A DNA stretch of 64,000 nt from Streptomyces spirodelae (GCF_017676385.1 NZ_JAFFZN010000011.1:124001-188000); one strand, 5' to 3'; positions 34,733 through 43,895 are shown, numbered from the stretch's first letter. Made by a program: numbers and translations. Notes: generated by a model not told the origin, from the letters alone.

Positions 34733-34778
34733 TTAGCCTAACTCATTACCCGGTCTAAAGACTACTGGGTTTACCCGG
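34733..34778. promoter_or_regulatory. marR-MFS promoter and operator region
   Basis: TAGGCT on the minus strand at 34735-34740 lies 7 nt before ATG 34727 (that gap also holds AAGGA). It is embedded in the small dyad TTAGCCTAA (34733-34741). Further upstream are two direct TTACCCGG repeats (34746-34753 and 34771-34778) and a GTCT..AGAC dyad between them. These are good candidates for MarR binding. Confidence 0.5.
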
Positions 34779-34854
34779 CAGGGGCTCACACGTACGAGTG
34801 AGTCGGTACACGTTCGCCGGACAGCGGGCGGGGTGCGTTCGCGACCGTTGTCGT

Positions 34855-35106
34855 ATGAACAGCCTTACTCCGCCGTGTGACAACGACCACCACGAGCAGC
34901 CCGAGTCCCAGGTGCTCAGCCTGCGGATAGAGGCCGCCCTCTTCGAGCGGCTGAACGGCCACGCCGCGAAACGCGGAATGAGCGTCCAGGACTATGTGGT
35001 CCGGACGCTCGTCCGCGACGACTTCGACGAGCGCTTCAAGGCGTCGGTCGAGCGGACCGAGCGGTTCTACGGCCACTCGGTCCGCAGCAGCGGGGGCCTC
35101 GCCTGA
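34855..35106 (+). CDS. Small ribbon-helix-helix-like protein
   Basis: 83 aa. The central part LSLRIEAALFERLNGHAAKRGMSVQDYVVRTLVRDDF follows the strand-helix-helix pattern of Arc/CopG/HicB-type DNA-binding proteins. No toxin gene is recognisable beside it; it converges with the purine permease gene. ATG 34855 lacks a clear ribosome binding site and has GACCGT 6 nt upstream, a weak leaderless promoter. Confidence 0.7.
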   Translation: MNSLTPPCDNDHHEQPESQVLSLRIEAALFERLNGHAAKRGMSVQDYVVRTLVRDDFDERFKASVERTERFYGHSVRSSGGLA

Positions 35107-35115
35107 CCCCCGGTC

Positions 35116-36594
35116 TCACTTGACGCCGAGAGCCTGCTCGATCGGGTCCAGCAGGAAGTAGACGAGGAAGCACAGCCCGACCACGTTCAGCAGCCAGGGG
35201 ATCTCCCGTGCCCGGCCGACCGCCGCCCGCAGCACGATGAACGAGATCACGCCGATGCCGATGCCGTTGGTGATGCTGTAGGTGAACGGCATCGAGATGA
35301 CGGTGAGAAAGGCCGGAACGGCGACGGTGGAGTCGGCCCAGTCGATCTCCCGCACGTTGGACGCCATGATCAGGAAACCGACGATCAGCAGCGCGGGCGT
35401 CGCCGCCTGCGAGGGCACGACCTTCGCCAGGGGGGTGAAGATCAGCGCGAGCAGGAAGAGCCCGCCCGTCAGGACATTGGCAAGACCGGTGCGCGCGCCC
35501 TCACCGACACCGGCGGTGGACTCCGCGAAGCAGGTGTTGGCCGAGCACGAGCCGAAGCCGCCGGCCGCCACCCCGACACCGTCCATGAACAGGATGCGGC
35601 CCATCCGGGGCAGCTGCCCGTGTGCCCGGTCGTCGGCAAGACCGCTCTCCTCGCCGACGCCGATGATCGTGCCCATCGCGTCGAAGAAGCCCGACAGCAG
35701 CACGGTGAACACGAACAGGCAGCCCGTCAGCCAGCCCACCTCGTGGAATCCGCCGAACAGGCTGATGTCCCCGATCAGGCCGAAGTCGGGACTGCTGACC
35801 ACCGAGTCCGGCAGCGCGGGCACCGAGAGGCCCCAGGCCGCGTCGGGGATCTCGGCCACGGCGTTGATCACGATGGCGAGGACGGCGCCGGCCACGATGC
35901 CGATGAGGATGGCGCCCCGCGTCCTGCGCACCGTCAGCACGAACATCAATATCAGCCCGATGACGAACACCAGCACGGGCCAGCCCTGGAGCCGCCCGTC
36001 CACGCCGAGGCCCAGCGGGACGCTGGTGTGCGCCTTGTCCGGGTTGCGGGTGACGAAGCCGGAGTCGACCAGGCCGATCAGCGAGAGGAACAGGCCGATA
36101 CCGATCGCGATGGCACGGCGCAGCCCATTGGGGATGGCGTCCATCACCCGCTGCCGCAGACCGGAGGCGACCAGGATCATCAGCACGATCCCGGCGAGCA
36201 CCACCATGCCCATGGCGTCGGGCCAGCTCATCTTGGGCGCGAGCTGGAGCGCGACCACGGCGTTGATGCCCAGCCCCGCGGCGAGCGCGATGGGCACATT
36301 GCCGATGACGCCCATCAGCAGGGTGGTGAGTCCGGCCATCAGCGCGGTGGCCGTCACCAGCTGCCCGTTGTCCAGGTGCTGCTGGTACTTGTCCTCGCCC
36401 GCCCCGAGGATGATCGGGTTCAGCACGATGATGTACGCCATCGCGAAGAACGTGGCCAGTCCGCCCCGCAGCTCACGGCCGACGGTCGAGCCGCGCTCCG
36501 AGATCTGGAAGAAGCGGTCCAGTGCGGACGGGGAAGCGGGCGGGGTCCCCTGCGGGGCTCCCTCGGAATCGACCGGGCCGGCCGAAGCGGACAT
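35116..36594 (-). CDS. NCS2 family purine permease (AzgA/PbuG-like)
   Basis: 492 aa with about 12-14 membrane helices. The family segments RGSTVGRELRGGLATFFAMAY, VLNPIIL and GSCSANTCFAESTAGVGEGARTGLANVLTGG are clear. It imports hypoxanthine, guanine or adenine with protons. ATG 36594 (MSASAGPVDSEG) is preferred over the upstream in-frame ATG because the extra leader is arginine-rich and lies in the promoter region. GAGG lies upstream. Confidence 0.93.
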   Translation of the reverse strand: MSASAGPVDSEGAPQGTPPASPSALDRFFQISERGSTVGRELRGGLATFFAMAYIIVLNPIILGAGEDKYQQHLDNGQLVTATALMAGLTTLLMGVIGNVPIALAAGLGINAVVALQLAPKMSWPDAMGMVVLAGIVLMILVASGLRQRVMDAIPNGLRRAIAIGIGLFLSLIGLVDSGFVTRNPDKAHTSVPLGLGVDGRLQGWPVLVFVIGLILMFVLTVRRTRGAILIGIVAGAVLAIVINAVAEIPDAAWGLSVPALPDSVVSSPDFGLIGDISLFGGFHEVGWLTGCLFVFTVLLSGFFDAMGTIIGVGEESGLADDRAHGQLPRMGRILFMDGVGVAAGGFGSCSANTCFAESTAGVGEGARTGLANVLTGGLFLLALIFTPLAKVVPSQAATPALLIVGFLIMASNVREIDWADSTVAVPAFLTVISMPFTYSITNGIGIGVISFIVLRAAVGRAREIPWLLNVVGLCFLVYFLLDPIEQALGVK

Positions 36595-36853
36595 GCGTGA
36601 CCTCGGGTTGGTGCGGGTGCGTACTGCTACGCGCTGGTACGGGTGCCCGCCGGAACGGGCCTGAGGCTGGGGCAACCGGATCAGCTTGGTGCATCGCACG
36701 AAAAAAACCGGCCACCGCCAGACCGATTCAGTATGAACAACCGAACGGGTTGATCGCCAACTCCGCCCCCCGCCCCCGGCACCGCCGCTGCCCCCGGCAC
36801 CGCCTCGCTAGGCTGGAGCCGGGGAACAGGCGAGAGACGAGGGAGCCGGGGCG
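36595..36853. promoter_or_regulatory. Divergent region between the purine permease and DUF2530 genes
   Basis: No gene. On the plus strand a TAGGCT at 36809-36814 is a likely -10 for DUF2530 with a 39-nt leader and a GGGAG ribosome binding site. On the minus strand an AT-richer stretch around 36700-36740 probably carries the permease promoter. Confidence 0.4.
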
Positions 36854-37114
36854 ATGAGCCTGATGGACAGATGGACCAGCGGCGAGCGCGAGGCGCCCGA
36901 GCCGCTGGAGGGCAACGTCGTCGCCACCGTCGTCACCGGCACGCTGGTGTGGCTCTTGCTGCTCCTGGTGCAGCTCCCCTTCTACGGCTGGTTCGCCGAC
37001 CACGGCCACACCTGGTGGCTGTGGACCTGCGCCGCCGGCGCGGCACTGGGCTGCGTGGGCATCTGGTACGTACGAGCCAGGGACAAGGCCATCAAGCGCG
37101 CCCAGGGAGACTGA
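36854..37114 (+). CDS. DUF2530 membrane protein
   Basis: 86 aa with two transmembrane helices (VVATVVTGTLVWLLLLLVQL and WWLWTCAAGAALGCVGIWYV) joined by FYGWFADHGHT. Matches the actinobacterial DUF2530 family, often found beside an NCS2 permease. Function unknown. Confidence 0.82.
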   Translation: MSLMDRWTSGEREAPEPLEGNVVATVVTGTLVWLLLLLVQLPFYGWFADHGHTWWLWTCAAGAALGCVGIWYVRARDKAIKRAQGD

Positions 37115-37168
37115 CAGCGCCACGGCGCGTGCGGCGCACCCCCCTCCCGGCGCGGGCGCAGGCACCGT

Positions 37169-37205
37169 AACGTCGGAACATGACGTGAACGTCGGAACAT
37201 GACGT
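37169..37205. promoter_or_regulatory. Two tandem 18-bp operator-like repeats
   Basis: AACGTCGGAACATGACGT occurs twice with a 19-bp period. Each copy contains the dyad ACGTC-7-GACGT. The second copy overlaps the start of a short open frame. Confidence 0.55.
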
Positions 37206-37315
37206 ACGCGCGCGAAGGTCTCACCAGCGACGAGTCGGCGGTTGCGGTGGCGGCCGTCGCGGGCGTCCTGCTGGAAGTGGCCTGGCGGCCGGCGGCCGGG
37301 AAGCTGTCCGGGTAG
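37199..37315 (+). pseudogene. Possible 38-aa remnant gene behind operator-like repeats
   Basis: ATG 37199 opens a 38-codon frame starting MTYAREGLTSDESAVAVAAV and ending in a TAG. The beginning looks like the amino-terminus of a longer regulatory protein that has been cut short. No ribosome binding site is seen. Low confidence. Confidence 0.25.
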
Positions 37316-37353
37316 GTCCCGCGCGGCTTCCCGGCCCGCCCTGCCGGGGGCGC

Positions 37354-37590
37354 TTACGGCGCGCTGTCCGCCAGTTGGGTGCGCCCCTGGGCGCGGGCGC
37401 AGTGTGCGCAGCAGTAGTAGTGGCCCTCCGACTCCATGCCGTGCCCCAGGATGCGGCAGCCGCAGTTCTCGCACACGGGCGCCATCTTGTGGGCCGCGCA
37501 CTCCAGGCAGTCGAACACGTGCACCTGTCCCGCGGCGCGGACCTCGAAGGTGTGGGGGTAGTCGTTGTCACAGACCTCGCAGACGGGCAT
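37354..37590 (-). CDS. Cys-rich zinc-ribbon / prokaryotic metallothionein-like protein
   Basis: 78 aa with CEVCDNDY at the N-terminus, a middle FDCLECAAHKMAPVCENCGC and a final HYYCCAHCA: ten Cys plus His residues arranged as metal sites. This pattern is annotated as metallothionein-like in Actinobacteria; it would bind zinc or copper. ATG 37590 has AAGGAG 6-7 nt upstream. The remaining 97-codon frame upstream is not needed. Confidence 0.78.
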   Translation of the reverse strand: MPVCEVCDNDYPHTFEVRAAGQVHVFDCLECAAHKMAPVCENCGCRILGHGMESEGHYYCCAHCARAQGRTQLADSAP

Positions 37591-37949
37591 GGACTCTCCT
37601 TGGTTCGGGTGCTGAGCCGGCACGGATCGGGTGCTGAGCCAGCACATCGTTACCCCGCACGCCCCGGCCCTGACCCGGCCTCAGCCAGCCGGGCGCACCC
37701 GTTGGAGGCACCGGCGGGGACGCCGCGCGGAGGCACCGGCGGAGGCACCGGCGGGGACGCCGCTCGGAGACGCCTGCGCGGGGAATTCCGGCCCTGAATT
37801 CACGAAATCATCTCGGGAACAATTGAACTGAACCCTCGGATAGAAAAGCCGAGTTGAAAATCTACGCGCGATGCGGCAAGAATTCGCGGCACCGAATCCG
37901 CGGCGTCGAATCCGCGATTCCTTCCCGTCCCCCCACAAGGAGAATTCAG
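37591..37949. other. Intergenic region with direct repeats and AT-rich promoter segment
   Basis: No gene. A GGAGGCACCGGCGGGGACGC-type unit is present at 37704-37726 and 37741-37763 with a shorter copy between. The right third (37800-37900) is AT-rich and should contain the promoter of the lipoprotein gene; it also has two CGAATCCGCG words. Confidence 0.45.
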
Positions 37950-39305
37950 ATGTCCCGCTCCCGTACTGCGGCCCTCGCCGCCGCGGCCCTCTCGGTTGCC
38001 CTGGCCGTCACCGGCTGCGGCCCGGACGACTCCGGCGACGGGGGCGGCGAAGCTGCGGCCGCCGACTCGGCCCCGGAGGCGAAGCTGGCGCACAAGGTGC
38101 CGATGGCCAAGGTGTCCGAGCTGGCCCACGCAAAGGGAATGTGGGTGACCGAGAAGAATTTTGTGAAGGCCGATGTGAAGAAGATCGTCGGCTATCCGCG
38201 GGCCGGTGGGGCGCCTGCCTGGACGGTGCCGCTGACCGGTGAGACCTGCTGGACCTCGCCCGAGCCGACGAAGGACGGACTGATAGCCGTCGTCTACGAG
38301 AACGGCAAGTCGAACTCGGTCTGCACCGAGGTCGGCGTCATCGACCTCAAGCAGGGCAAGATGCTCTGGCACCGGCAGGCGATGGAGAGCGGCTCCGCCG
38401 TGATGTTCGACGAGGTGACCATCGGCAACGGCACCGTCGCCGCCGCAGGCACCAGCGGCAGTGCGGGGTGGACCGTCGGCGGCAAGCAGCTGTGGGGTCC
38501 TTCCTCGGACGCGCGCTGCCCGGCCGAGGGGTACGCCGGAAGCGACGAGAAGCTGATCGCCGTCCGCGACTGCGGTACGACGGACAGCCCCCGGCTCAAG
38601 GTGCAGACCGTCAACCCCCGCACCCGCGCCGCCACCTCCACCTTCTCACTGCCCGCCGGTACGGAGAACGTGCACGTGGTCTCCACCGACCCGCTGGTGC
38701 TTGCCGCCGACGACGGCAAGGCGCAGGGCGGCTCGGGCGTCTCCCGGTTCCTGTCCGTCGACGACAGCGCGGCACGCGGCCGGCAGCTCGCCGACATCCC
38801 GGCCAAGGGCGGGAAGTACGGCAAGTACAACGCGGACTGCCCGGCCACCGAGGTGACCGACTGTCAGAACATCGCAGTCGGCAAGGAGACCGGCGTGCTG
38901 TACCTGGGTACGGACAAGCCGCTGAAGTCCGGCTCCGAGGCGGACAACGACATCGTCGCCATCGACCTGCGGACGGGTAAGCGCAAGGCGCACGTCGAAG
39001 GCACCGACGCCGGTGAGATGTCGCCCATCGGTCTCGACAAGAGCGGCAATGTGCTCGTCTACCAGAAGGCCAACATGTACCGCGAAGAGGGCGGCGCGGT
39101 GTGGCAGCTCGACGCCCGCACCCTGAAGAAGAAGCCGCTGCTGCGGAACGAGGGCTCCGCCTACAAGACGGAGACCTCGTTCGAGATCGGCGACTCCCGC
39201 GTGCTGTACTCCGCCGGGCGGCTGTACCTGGGCCACGACGACGCCAGCAAGCCCTCCACCGGAGGGCCCACCCCGCTGGCGGTCGTCTACAGCACCAAGG
39301 GCTGA
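37950..39305 (+). CDS. Lipoprotein with PQQ-like beta-propeller
   Basis: 451 aa. Signal peptide with lipobox LAVTGC (lipidated Cys near residue 25), then an Asp/Gly-rich linker. The mature part has repeated propeller strands with Trp and Gly-rich turns (GMWVTEKNFVKADV, GGKQLWGPSS, VIDLKQGKMLWHRQAM, IDLRTGKRKAHVEG, AVWQLDARTLKKKPLL). It is anchored to the outer face of the membrane. Function unknown. ATG 37950 has AAGGAG 8 nt upstream. Confidence 0.85.
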   Translation: MSRSRTAALAAAALSVALAVTGCGPDDSGDGGGEAAAADSAPEAKLAHKVPMAKVSELAHAKGMWVTEKNFVKADVKKIVGYPRAGGAPAWTVPLTGETCWTSPEPTKDGLIAVVYENGKSNSVCTEVGVIDLKQGKMLWHRQAMESGSAVMFDEVTIGNGTVAAAGTSGSAGWTVGGKQLWGPSSDARCPAEGYAGSDEKLIAVRDCGTTDSPRLKVQTVNPRTRAATSTFSLPAGTENVHVVSTDPLVLAADDGKAQGGSGVSRFLSVDDSAARGRQLADIPAKGGKYGKYNADCPATEVTDCQNIAVGKETGVLYLGTDKPLKSGSEADNDIVAIDLRTGKRKAHVEGTDAGEMSPIGLDKSGNVLVYQKANMYREEGGAVWQLDARTLKKKPLLRNEGSAYKTETSFEIGDSRVLYSAGRLYLGHDDASKPSTGGPTPLAVVYSTKG

Positions 39306-39318
39306 CCGCGTCGTCCGC

Positions 39319-42300
39319 TCAGTCGAACCAGCGGGCCGCGGCCAGCTCCGCAGCCCGCTCCGGGTCCTCCAGCAGCGCCGTGACCTCGAAGCGGCGGGGC
39401 CAGGCGCCGGCCGACCAGGCGAGCGCCGAGGCGAGCCCTTCGAGGGTGGCGGCGTGCAGGGTGCCGTCGGGGGTGCGGCGCCAGTCGAGGTCCACACCGC
39501 CGATGGTCAGCTCCTCGTGCTCGCGGTAGCGGTCCGGAACCTTTGGCAGCAGTTCCCGTACGACGGCGGGCACCTCGCGCTCGGTGCCCGCCGACTCGGG
39601 CACCAGATGCGCGACGGCCTCGCTCGCGCACCGCACCTCCAGCAGGGCGGCCAGCTCTCCGGCGTCGGGCGGCGTGACCGGCAGCAGTGGCCGCTCCCCC
39701 ACCAGCAGGAGGGCGTCGGGGGCGTCGGCGATCAGCGCCTCGGCCGCGTCCACGACGACCGTCCTGCCCTCCCGCACCGCACGCAGTTCGTCGGGCAGCG
39801 TCACCTCAGCAGGGTCGAGCCCCGCGGTGGCCAGCATGGTGTAGAGCCCGTGCAACTGGGTGGGCTCGACGTCCGATTCCGGGTCGGCCAGCCTGCGCAG
39901 CAGTTCGGCGGGGCCGCCCGGCTCCGCCACCAGTGCGGCGGCGGTGGTACGGACGCCGAGCGCGCGCAGCACCCCCTCGTCGGTGACGTCGCCCGGGTCG
40001 GCCTCCTCGTACAGCCCGCGCAGCAGCGGGTCGGCGCCGGCCGCGCGCAGGCCGGCCGGGCGGCGGCCGTCCAGGACCGGATGGCCGCGCAGCCACCAGG
40101 CGGTGTACGGGCGTACATCGGTGACCGTGCCGTCGCCGAGCCGCACCCGCACCGGCGCGGTCAGCGCGTCCCGCAGCGGCGGCCGCGCCAGCATCGCCAG
40201 CGCCTGGGGCCAGTGCGCGTCGTCCACCAGGTCCAGGTCGCGTACGGCCACGAACTCGACGGCCACCGGGGGCACGGAGGCCGCGGCCTCGTCGGTGTGG
40301 CCGTCGGCCGCCAGCTGGTCGAGCACGTCCTCGCACCACACGTCCACGGCGTCCAGCAGCCCGGGGTCGTCCGGCTCGGGGTGGTCGCCGTCGCGGGGCT
40401 CGAAGCCGTCCGGGTCGAGCACCACGTCCTCGGCGCGTACGAGTGCGAAGTCCGCCTGTACGCCGACGGCCGTCAGCGGCTGCTCGCCCCAGCGTTCGGC
40501 CAGCTCCGCGTCGCACGCCGCCAGCTCGCCCTCGTGCAGGACCCGGGCGAACGGGGAGCCCGGATAGACCAGTTCGGCGGCCGGTGCCGGCTCGCCGTCC
40601 TCGTCGGGCAGCGCCAGAGCGCCCAGCCACGGTTCGTCGCCGGGCGCCAGACGCGCGTCACGGACGAGGCCCAGGACGGTCTCGGCCAGCTCGTCCGGGT
40701 CCAGCGCTCCGGTGTCGGCACTGTCGTCCCACGCCTCCTCGGCGTCCAGCGAGGCGGCGACCGCGGCCCGCACCTGCGGTGTCGTCAGCACGGCGCGCGG
40801 GGTGGCGGGCGTGGCGCCCAGCCGCTCCAGCAGCGGATGAACGGCGTCCGGGTGCGCCGCCTTCAGCCCCAGGCGAGCGAGCTTCTCAGCGGGTACGGCG
40901 CCGTCCGGCAGCGGCAGCAGCACATGGCGCGGCCCGACCGCCGTACGCGCGTCGGCCAGCGGCACCGGCAGCCCGGTCAGCCGCTCCGGGTCGACGCCGG
41001 CCAGCGAGTCGTACAGCCGCCACCACCAGCCCGGCTCCCGCTCCACGCCGGTGAGCCGGTCCACGGCCTCGCCCAGCGGGATGCGGGGGACCTCCAGCAC
41101 CCGCAGCTCGGTGCGGCGCTCCAGCCCGGCGGGCAGCAGGCTGGGGAAGAGTTCGGCCAGTACGGCGACTGTCGCGGCGCCCGCACCCTCGACGATCTCG
41201 GCGTCGCGGGGCCGCAGCGCGTACGGCTCGCCGGCCTCCCCCTCGCCCTCGATGCCGTCGGGGCCGTCGGCGCCGCCGGTGGCCGCGCTCGCCAGGAACG
41301 GAACGTCCGGCAGCCGCTCCAGCACCATGGCGCGCAGCTCGCCGTCGAGCTCGCCCGCGCCCAGCGGGCCTGGCACCAGGTCGACGGTGCTGGTGGCGAC
41401 CGGCCGCCAGTCGCGCAGCAGCGCGGCGTAGGCGTCGGCGGCGCGGGTCAGCAGAAAACGGGTCAGCGGCCCGGGCGCCACATGACGCCTGGTGGGCTCC
41501 AGCGGGAACGAGGCCAGCAGCAGTGCGGGGAAGCCGACCGGCTCGTCGGTGGGCGTCGGCGCGTGCAGGCACGCGGCCGTACGCGGCTTGGCGGGCGCTC
41601 CCTCGTCGTCCACCGGCACCGCCCAGGTCACCGACCAGGTGGGACGAGCACGCTCCTCCACCGGCCGGTCGGCGAGGAGTTCCGGGCCGGCGATGCCGCT
41701 GTCCTGCGCCAGCCGCCACCGGGTGCTGCCGGCGGCGGAGTCCTCGATCCGGACGCAGCCGCCCTCCGCGCGCCGGGTGAGGGTGCGGGCCGGTCCCTCA
41801 CCGGTCTCGATGACGACCTCGGCCAGGCCGGGCAGCGCCAGCAGCAGCGCGTCGTCCACGGCCGCCAGCAGCCGCCGGGCCAGCGAGAGCGCCGCCTCGT
41901 CCCGCAGCGGGAGCAGCACGGCGGTGTCGTACCCGGCGGGCACCACGGACGGCTCGTAACGGGCGGGGAACGGCAGCCGCAGCAGCGGCACATGCGCCTC
42001 ACGGCGGTCGAACTCGGCCGCCAGTTCGGGGTTGGCGGTGGCGGCCCGTCGGGTCAGCTCGCGGGCCTCGGCCAGCGACCAGCGCACACCGTCACCCTCC
42101 GAAGTGGTGACGGCGGGCTCGTCGGTGACGGCCAGCACGGCGGAGAAACCGACCCCGAAGCGGCCCACCGCGCCCCGGTCGGTCTCGGCGCGCTTGGCCG
42201 AGGCGCGCAGTGTGGACAGCGACTCGACACCCGCGGCGTCCAGCGGCTCCCCCGTGTTGGCGGCGGTCAGCGTCCCGTCGGCGAGGGTGAGCCGGAGCCG

Positions 42301-42489
42301 CCCCGGTGTGCCCGCGCGGGCTGCGGCGTCCGCGGCGTTCTGAGCCAGCTCCACCACCAGGCGGTCGCGGTAGCCGCCCAGTGCGAGGTCCTGCTCGGCG
42401 TTGGCGTCCTCCCGGAAGCGGGCGCTGGACGCCTTCCAGGCGTCCAGCACGCTTTGCCGCAGTCGTTCGGTCCCGAACGTGTCCGTCAC
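39319..42489 (-). CDS. Sacsin/Hsp90-type ATP-binding protein
   Basis: 1056 aa. The N-terminal GHKL ATPase domain shows VVELAQNAADAAARAG (N-box), ANTGEPLDAAGVESLSTL (Asp-x-Gly region) and GRFGVGFSAVLAVTDEP (second Gly box). The remaining 800 residues have no motif I can name. Homologues in Streptomyces are annotated as sacsin N-terminal ATP-binding-like or Hsp90-like proteins; a chaperone role is inferred. GTG 42489 (TDTFGTERLRQSVLDAW) has GAGGAGG 8 nt upstream and is preferred to ATG 42567, which would make the product read through a hairpin. Confidence 0.87.
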   Translation of the reverse strand: MTDTFGTERLRQSVLDAWKASSARFREDANAEQDLALGGYRDRLVVELAQNAADAAARAGTPGRLRLTLADGTLTAANTGEPLDAAGVESLSTLRASAKRAETDRGAVGRFGVGFSAVLAVTDEPAVTTSEGDGVRWSLAEARELTRRAATANPELAAEFDRREAHVPLLRLPFPARYEPSVVPAGYDTAVLLPLRDEAALSLARRLLAAVDDALLLALPGLAEVVIETGEGPARTLTRRAEGGCVRIEDSAAGSTRWRLAQDSGIAGPELLADRPVEERARPTWSVTWAVPVDDEGAPAKPRTAACLHAPTPTDEPVGFPALLLASFPLEPTRRHVAPGPLTRFLLTRAADAYAALLRDWRPVATSTVDLVPGPLGAGELDGELRAMVLERLPDVPFLASAATGGADGPDGIEGEGEAGEPYALRPRDAEIVEGAGAATVAVLAELFPSLLPAGLERRTELRVLEVPRIPLGEAVDRLTGVEREPGWWWRLYDSLAGVDPERLTGLPVPLADARTAVGPRHVLLPLPDGAVPAEKLARLGLKAAHPDAVHPLLERLGATPATPRAVLTTPQVRAAVAASLDAEEAWDDSADTGALDPDELAETVLGLVRDARLAPGDEPWLGALALPDEDGEPAPAAELVYPGSPFARVLHEGELAACDAELAERWGEQPLTAVGVQADFALVRAEDVVLDPDGFEPRDGDHPEPDDPGLLDAVDVWCEDVLDQLAADGHTDEAAASVPPVAVEFVAVRDLDLVDDAHWPQALAMLARPPLRDALTAPVRVRLGDGTVTDVRPYTAWWLRGHPVLDGRRPAGLRAAGADPLLRGLYEEADPGDVTDEGVLRALGVRTTAAALVAEPGGPAELLRRLADPESDVEPTQLHGLYTMLATAGLDPAEVTLPDELRAVREGRTVVVDAAEALIADAPDALLLVGERPLLPVTPPDAGELAALLEVRCASEAVAHLVPESAGTEREVPAVVRELLPKVPDRYREHEELTIGGVDLDWRRTPDGTLHAATLEGLASALAWSAGAWPRRFEVTALLEDPERAAELAAARWFD

Positions 42490-42552
42490 GGCGTCGGCCT
42501 CCTCGGCATGTTCATCCCGTCCCCTTGAGCCGTCCCCCACGGCGAAAGGGAA

Positions 42553-42577
42553 GGCTACGGCACGCATCGCCGTAGCC
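42553..42577 (-). terminator. Hairpin between the DUF3027 and sacsin-like genes
   Basis: Perfect 9-bp arms GGCTACGGC and GCCGTAGCC with a 7-nt loop. It may end the DUF3027 transcript or act in the leader of the sacsin-like gene. Confidence 0.45.
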
Positions 42578-42605
42578 CTGCGGGCCGTCTGCCGACTGCG
42601 GCTAC

Positions 42606-42669
42606 GTCATGGCTTGGGGGCACCACCCGGCCGGAGGCTGGAGGAGCAGTTCCCCGCGCCCCTTACGGG
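42606..42669 (-). repeat. 64-bp dispersed intergenic repeat, copy 2
   Basis: Reverse-complement copy of 30663-30726 with three mismatches. It lies just after the stop of the DUF3027 gene and includes a GCGCCC/GGGCGC stem. Confidence 0.85.
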
Positions 42670-42677
42670 CGCAGCCC

Positions 42678-43511
42678 TCAGTCCCCGAAGGGGTCGGCGA
42701 CCGTTTCATCGATGACGGGCGGCGGAGGCTGCGGAGCCTTCGGCATGACGGCGGCCTCCGAATGGCCCCCGCAGCCGAAGCCGAGGGAGACGACGTGGCC
42801 GTCGGCGGGGCTGTACTCATTCGAGCAGACCCCGAACGCCTGCCGCAGCGACCCCGCCAGCGGCACCAGGAAGCCACAGCTCATACAACTGGCCGGAGCC
42901 GCCTGGGCCATCGGCGTCTTCGGGCCGTGGGACTCCTCCCAGCGGTCGGCCGCAGCGTGCAGCCCGTACCGGGAGAGCACCCGCGGCCGTCCCATGCCCA
43001 GTTCCTCGGCGACGGCGCCGACGGCGGCGCGCGAGTGCCCCCGCGCCTCGGGCTGTTCCTCGGCGACAGCCGAATCCGGCGGCGGCGCGTCCGCTCCCGA
43101 GTAGCCGGGCTCCAGCCGCAGGTCGTCGGCGTCGGTCGGGAGCAGATCGCCGGGCCCCAGGTCGCCGGGGCGCAGCCGCTCGCTCCAGGGCACCCACTCG
43201 GGGGCCAGCAGCGCGTCGGGGCCTGGCACCAGCACGGACTCGTCGACGGTGACGTTCTTGGCGCGGGAGGCCCGCGCGACGGTCACCGCCCAGCGCCAGC
43301 CCCGGTACCCGGGCTCCTGCGCCTCGAAGAAGTGGGTGACCACTCGGTCCGCGTGGGGGTCAGGGACGGCTTCGAGCCACGCGCCGGCAGTGCCCGGCGC
43401 GGCCGCTTCCTCGGCTGCGGCACGGGCCAGCTCGACAGCCTCGGCACACAGTCGGTCGGGGGCGCGCCGGCTCCGCGCGCCACGGCTCGTACTCCGCGTC
43501 GCGGCACTCAT
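42678..43511 (-). CDS. DUF3027 family protein
   Basis: 277 aa. The family pattern is clear: RLCAEAVELARAAAEEAA, DRVVTHFFEAQEPGYRGWRWAVTVARA, VLVPGPDALLAPEWVPWSERLRPGDL. The C-terminus has a possible zinc site (ASCMSCGFLVP, FGVCSNEYSPADG, LGFGCGGHSE). Function unknown. Divergent from the MFS gene at 43896. Confidence 0.88.
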   Translation of the reverse strand: MSAATRSTSRGARSRRAPDRLCAEAVELARAAAEEAAAPGTAGAWLEAVPDPHADRVVTHFFEAQEPGYRGWRWAVTVARASRAKNVTVDESVLVPGPDALLAPEWVPWSERLRPGDLGPGDLLPTDADDLRLEPGYSGADAPPPDSAVAEEQPEARGHSRAAVGAVAEELGMGRPRVLSRYGLHAAADRWEESHGPKTPMAQAAPASCMSCGFLVPLAGSLRQAFGVCSNEYSPADGHVVSLGFGCGGHSEAAVMPKAPQPPPPVIDETVADPFGD

Positions 43512-43895
43512 GCAGCACTCACAAGAATCGTCTCTCCTACGCCGTCGCGCCGTTGTCGGCGTGCGCTGCCCGTACGGCCACGAGTGGAGGGGCGGGGTCG
43601 GGGACGGAGCGGGACCGGGTGGCCGCTGCGACGTCCGCGCCCGCGCTCAAAGGCCATACGGTGCGCACCGTTCACCCACGCTACCCCACAGGGTCACCCG
43701 GGGAATCCGCAGCCAGCCGTCCCCGCCCCCGGCAGGAGCCGACGGCGCCCCCGACAGGAGCCGACAGCGGGGGGACGACAACGGGGTGACAAGGGGACGG
43801 CGAGGGGACGGCAAGGGGACGGCAAGGAGAGACCACAAGGAGAGGAGACGTGGCGGAAAGGAACTGAACGGCGCGTTTCGGGGCACACTGACGGC
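43512..43895. other. 384-nt divergent region with tandem repeats
   Basis: No gene is supported. It holds 11-bp tandem repeats (AAGGGGACGGC type) at 43791-43823 and two copies of AGGAGCCGAC with flanks upstream. CACACT 6 nt before GTG 43896 may be a weak -10. Confidence 0.45.
43791..43823. repeat. Three tandem 11-bp repeats
   Basis: Units AAGGGGACGGC, GAGGGGACGGC and AAGGGGACGGC run head to tail about 75 nt before the MFS start; a degenerate fourth unit follows. Confidence 0.7.

Noticed and set aside
39454..42528. 1024-codon plus-strand frame opposite the sacsin-like gene
   Set aside because: It is the antisense shadow of a real gene: the composition is Arg/Gly/Gln-rich and it lacks any domain. 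Similar long shadows at 3790-5646, 5577-7364, 7208-9154 and 10069-11796 are rejected for the same reason.
42609..43895. 5' extension of the MFS gene to 42609
   Set aside because: The extension is antisense to DUF3027 and runs through tandem repeats; GTG 43896 fits the transporter's N-terminus.
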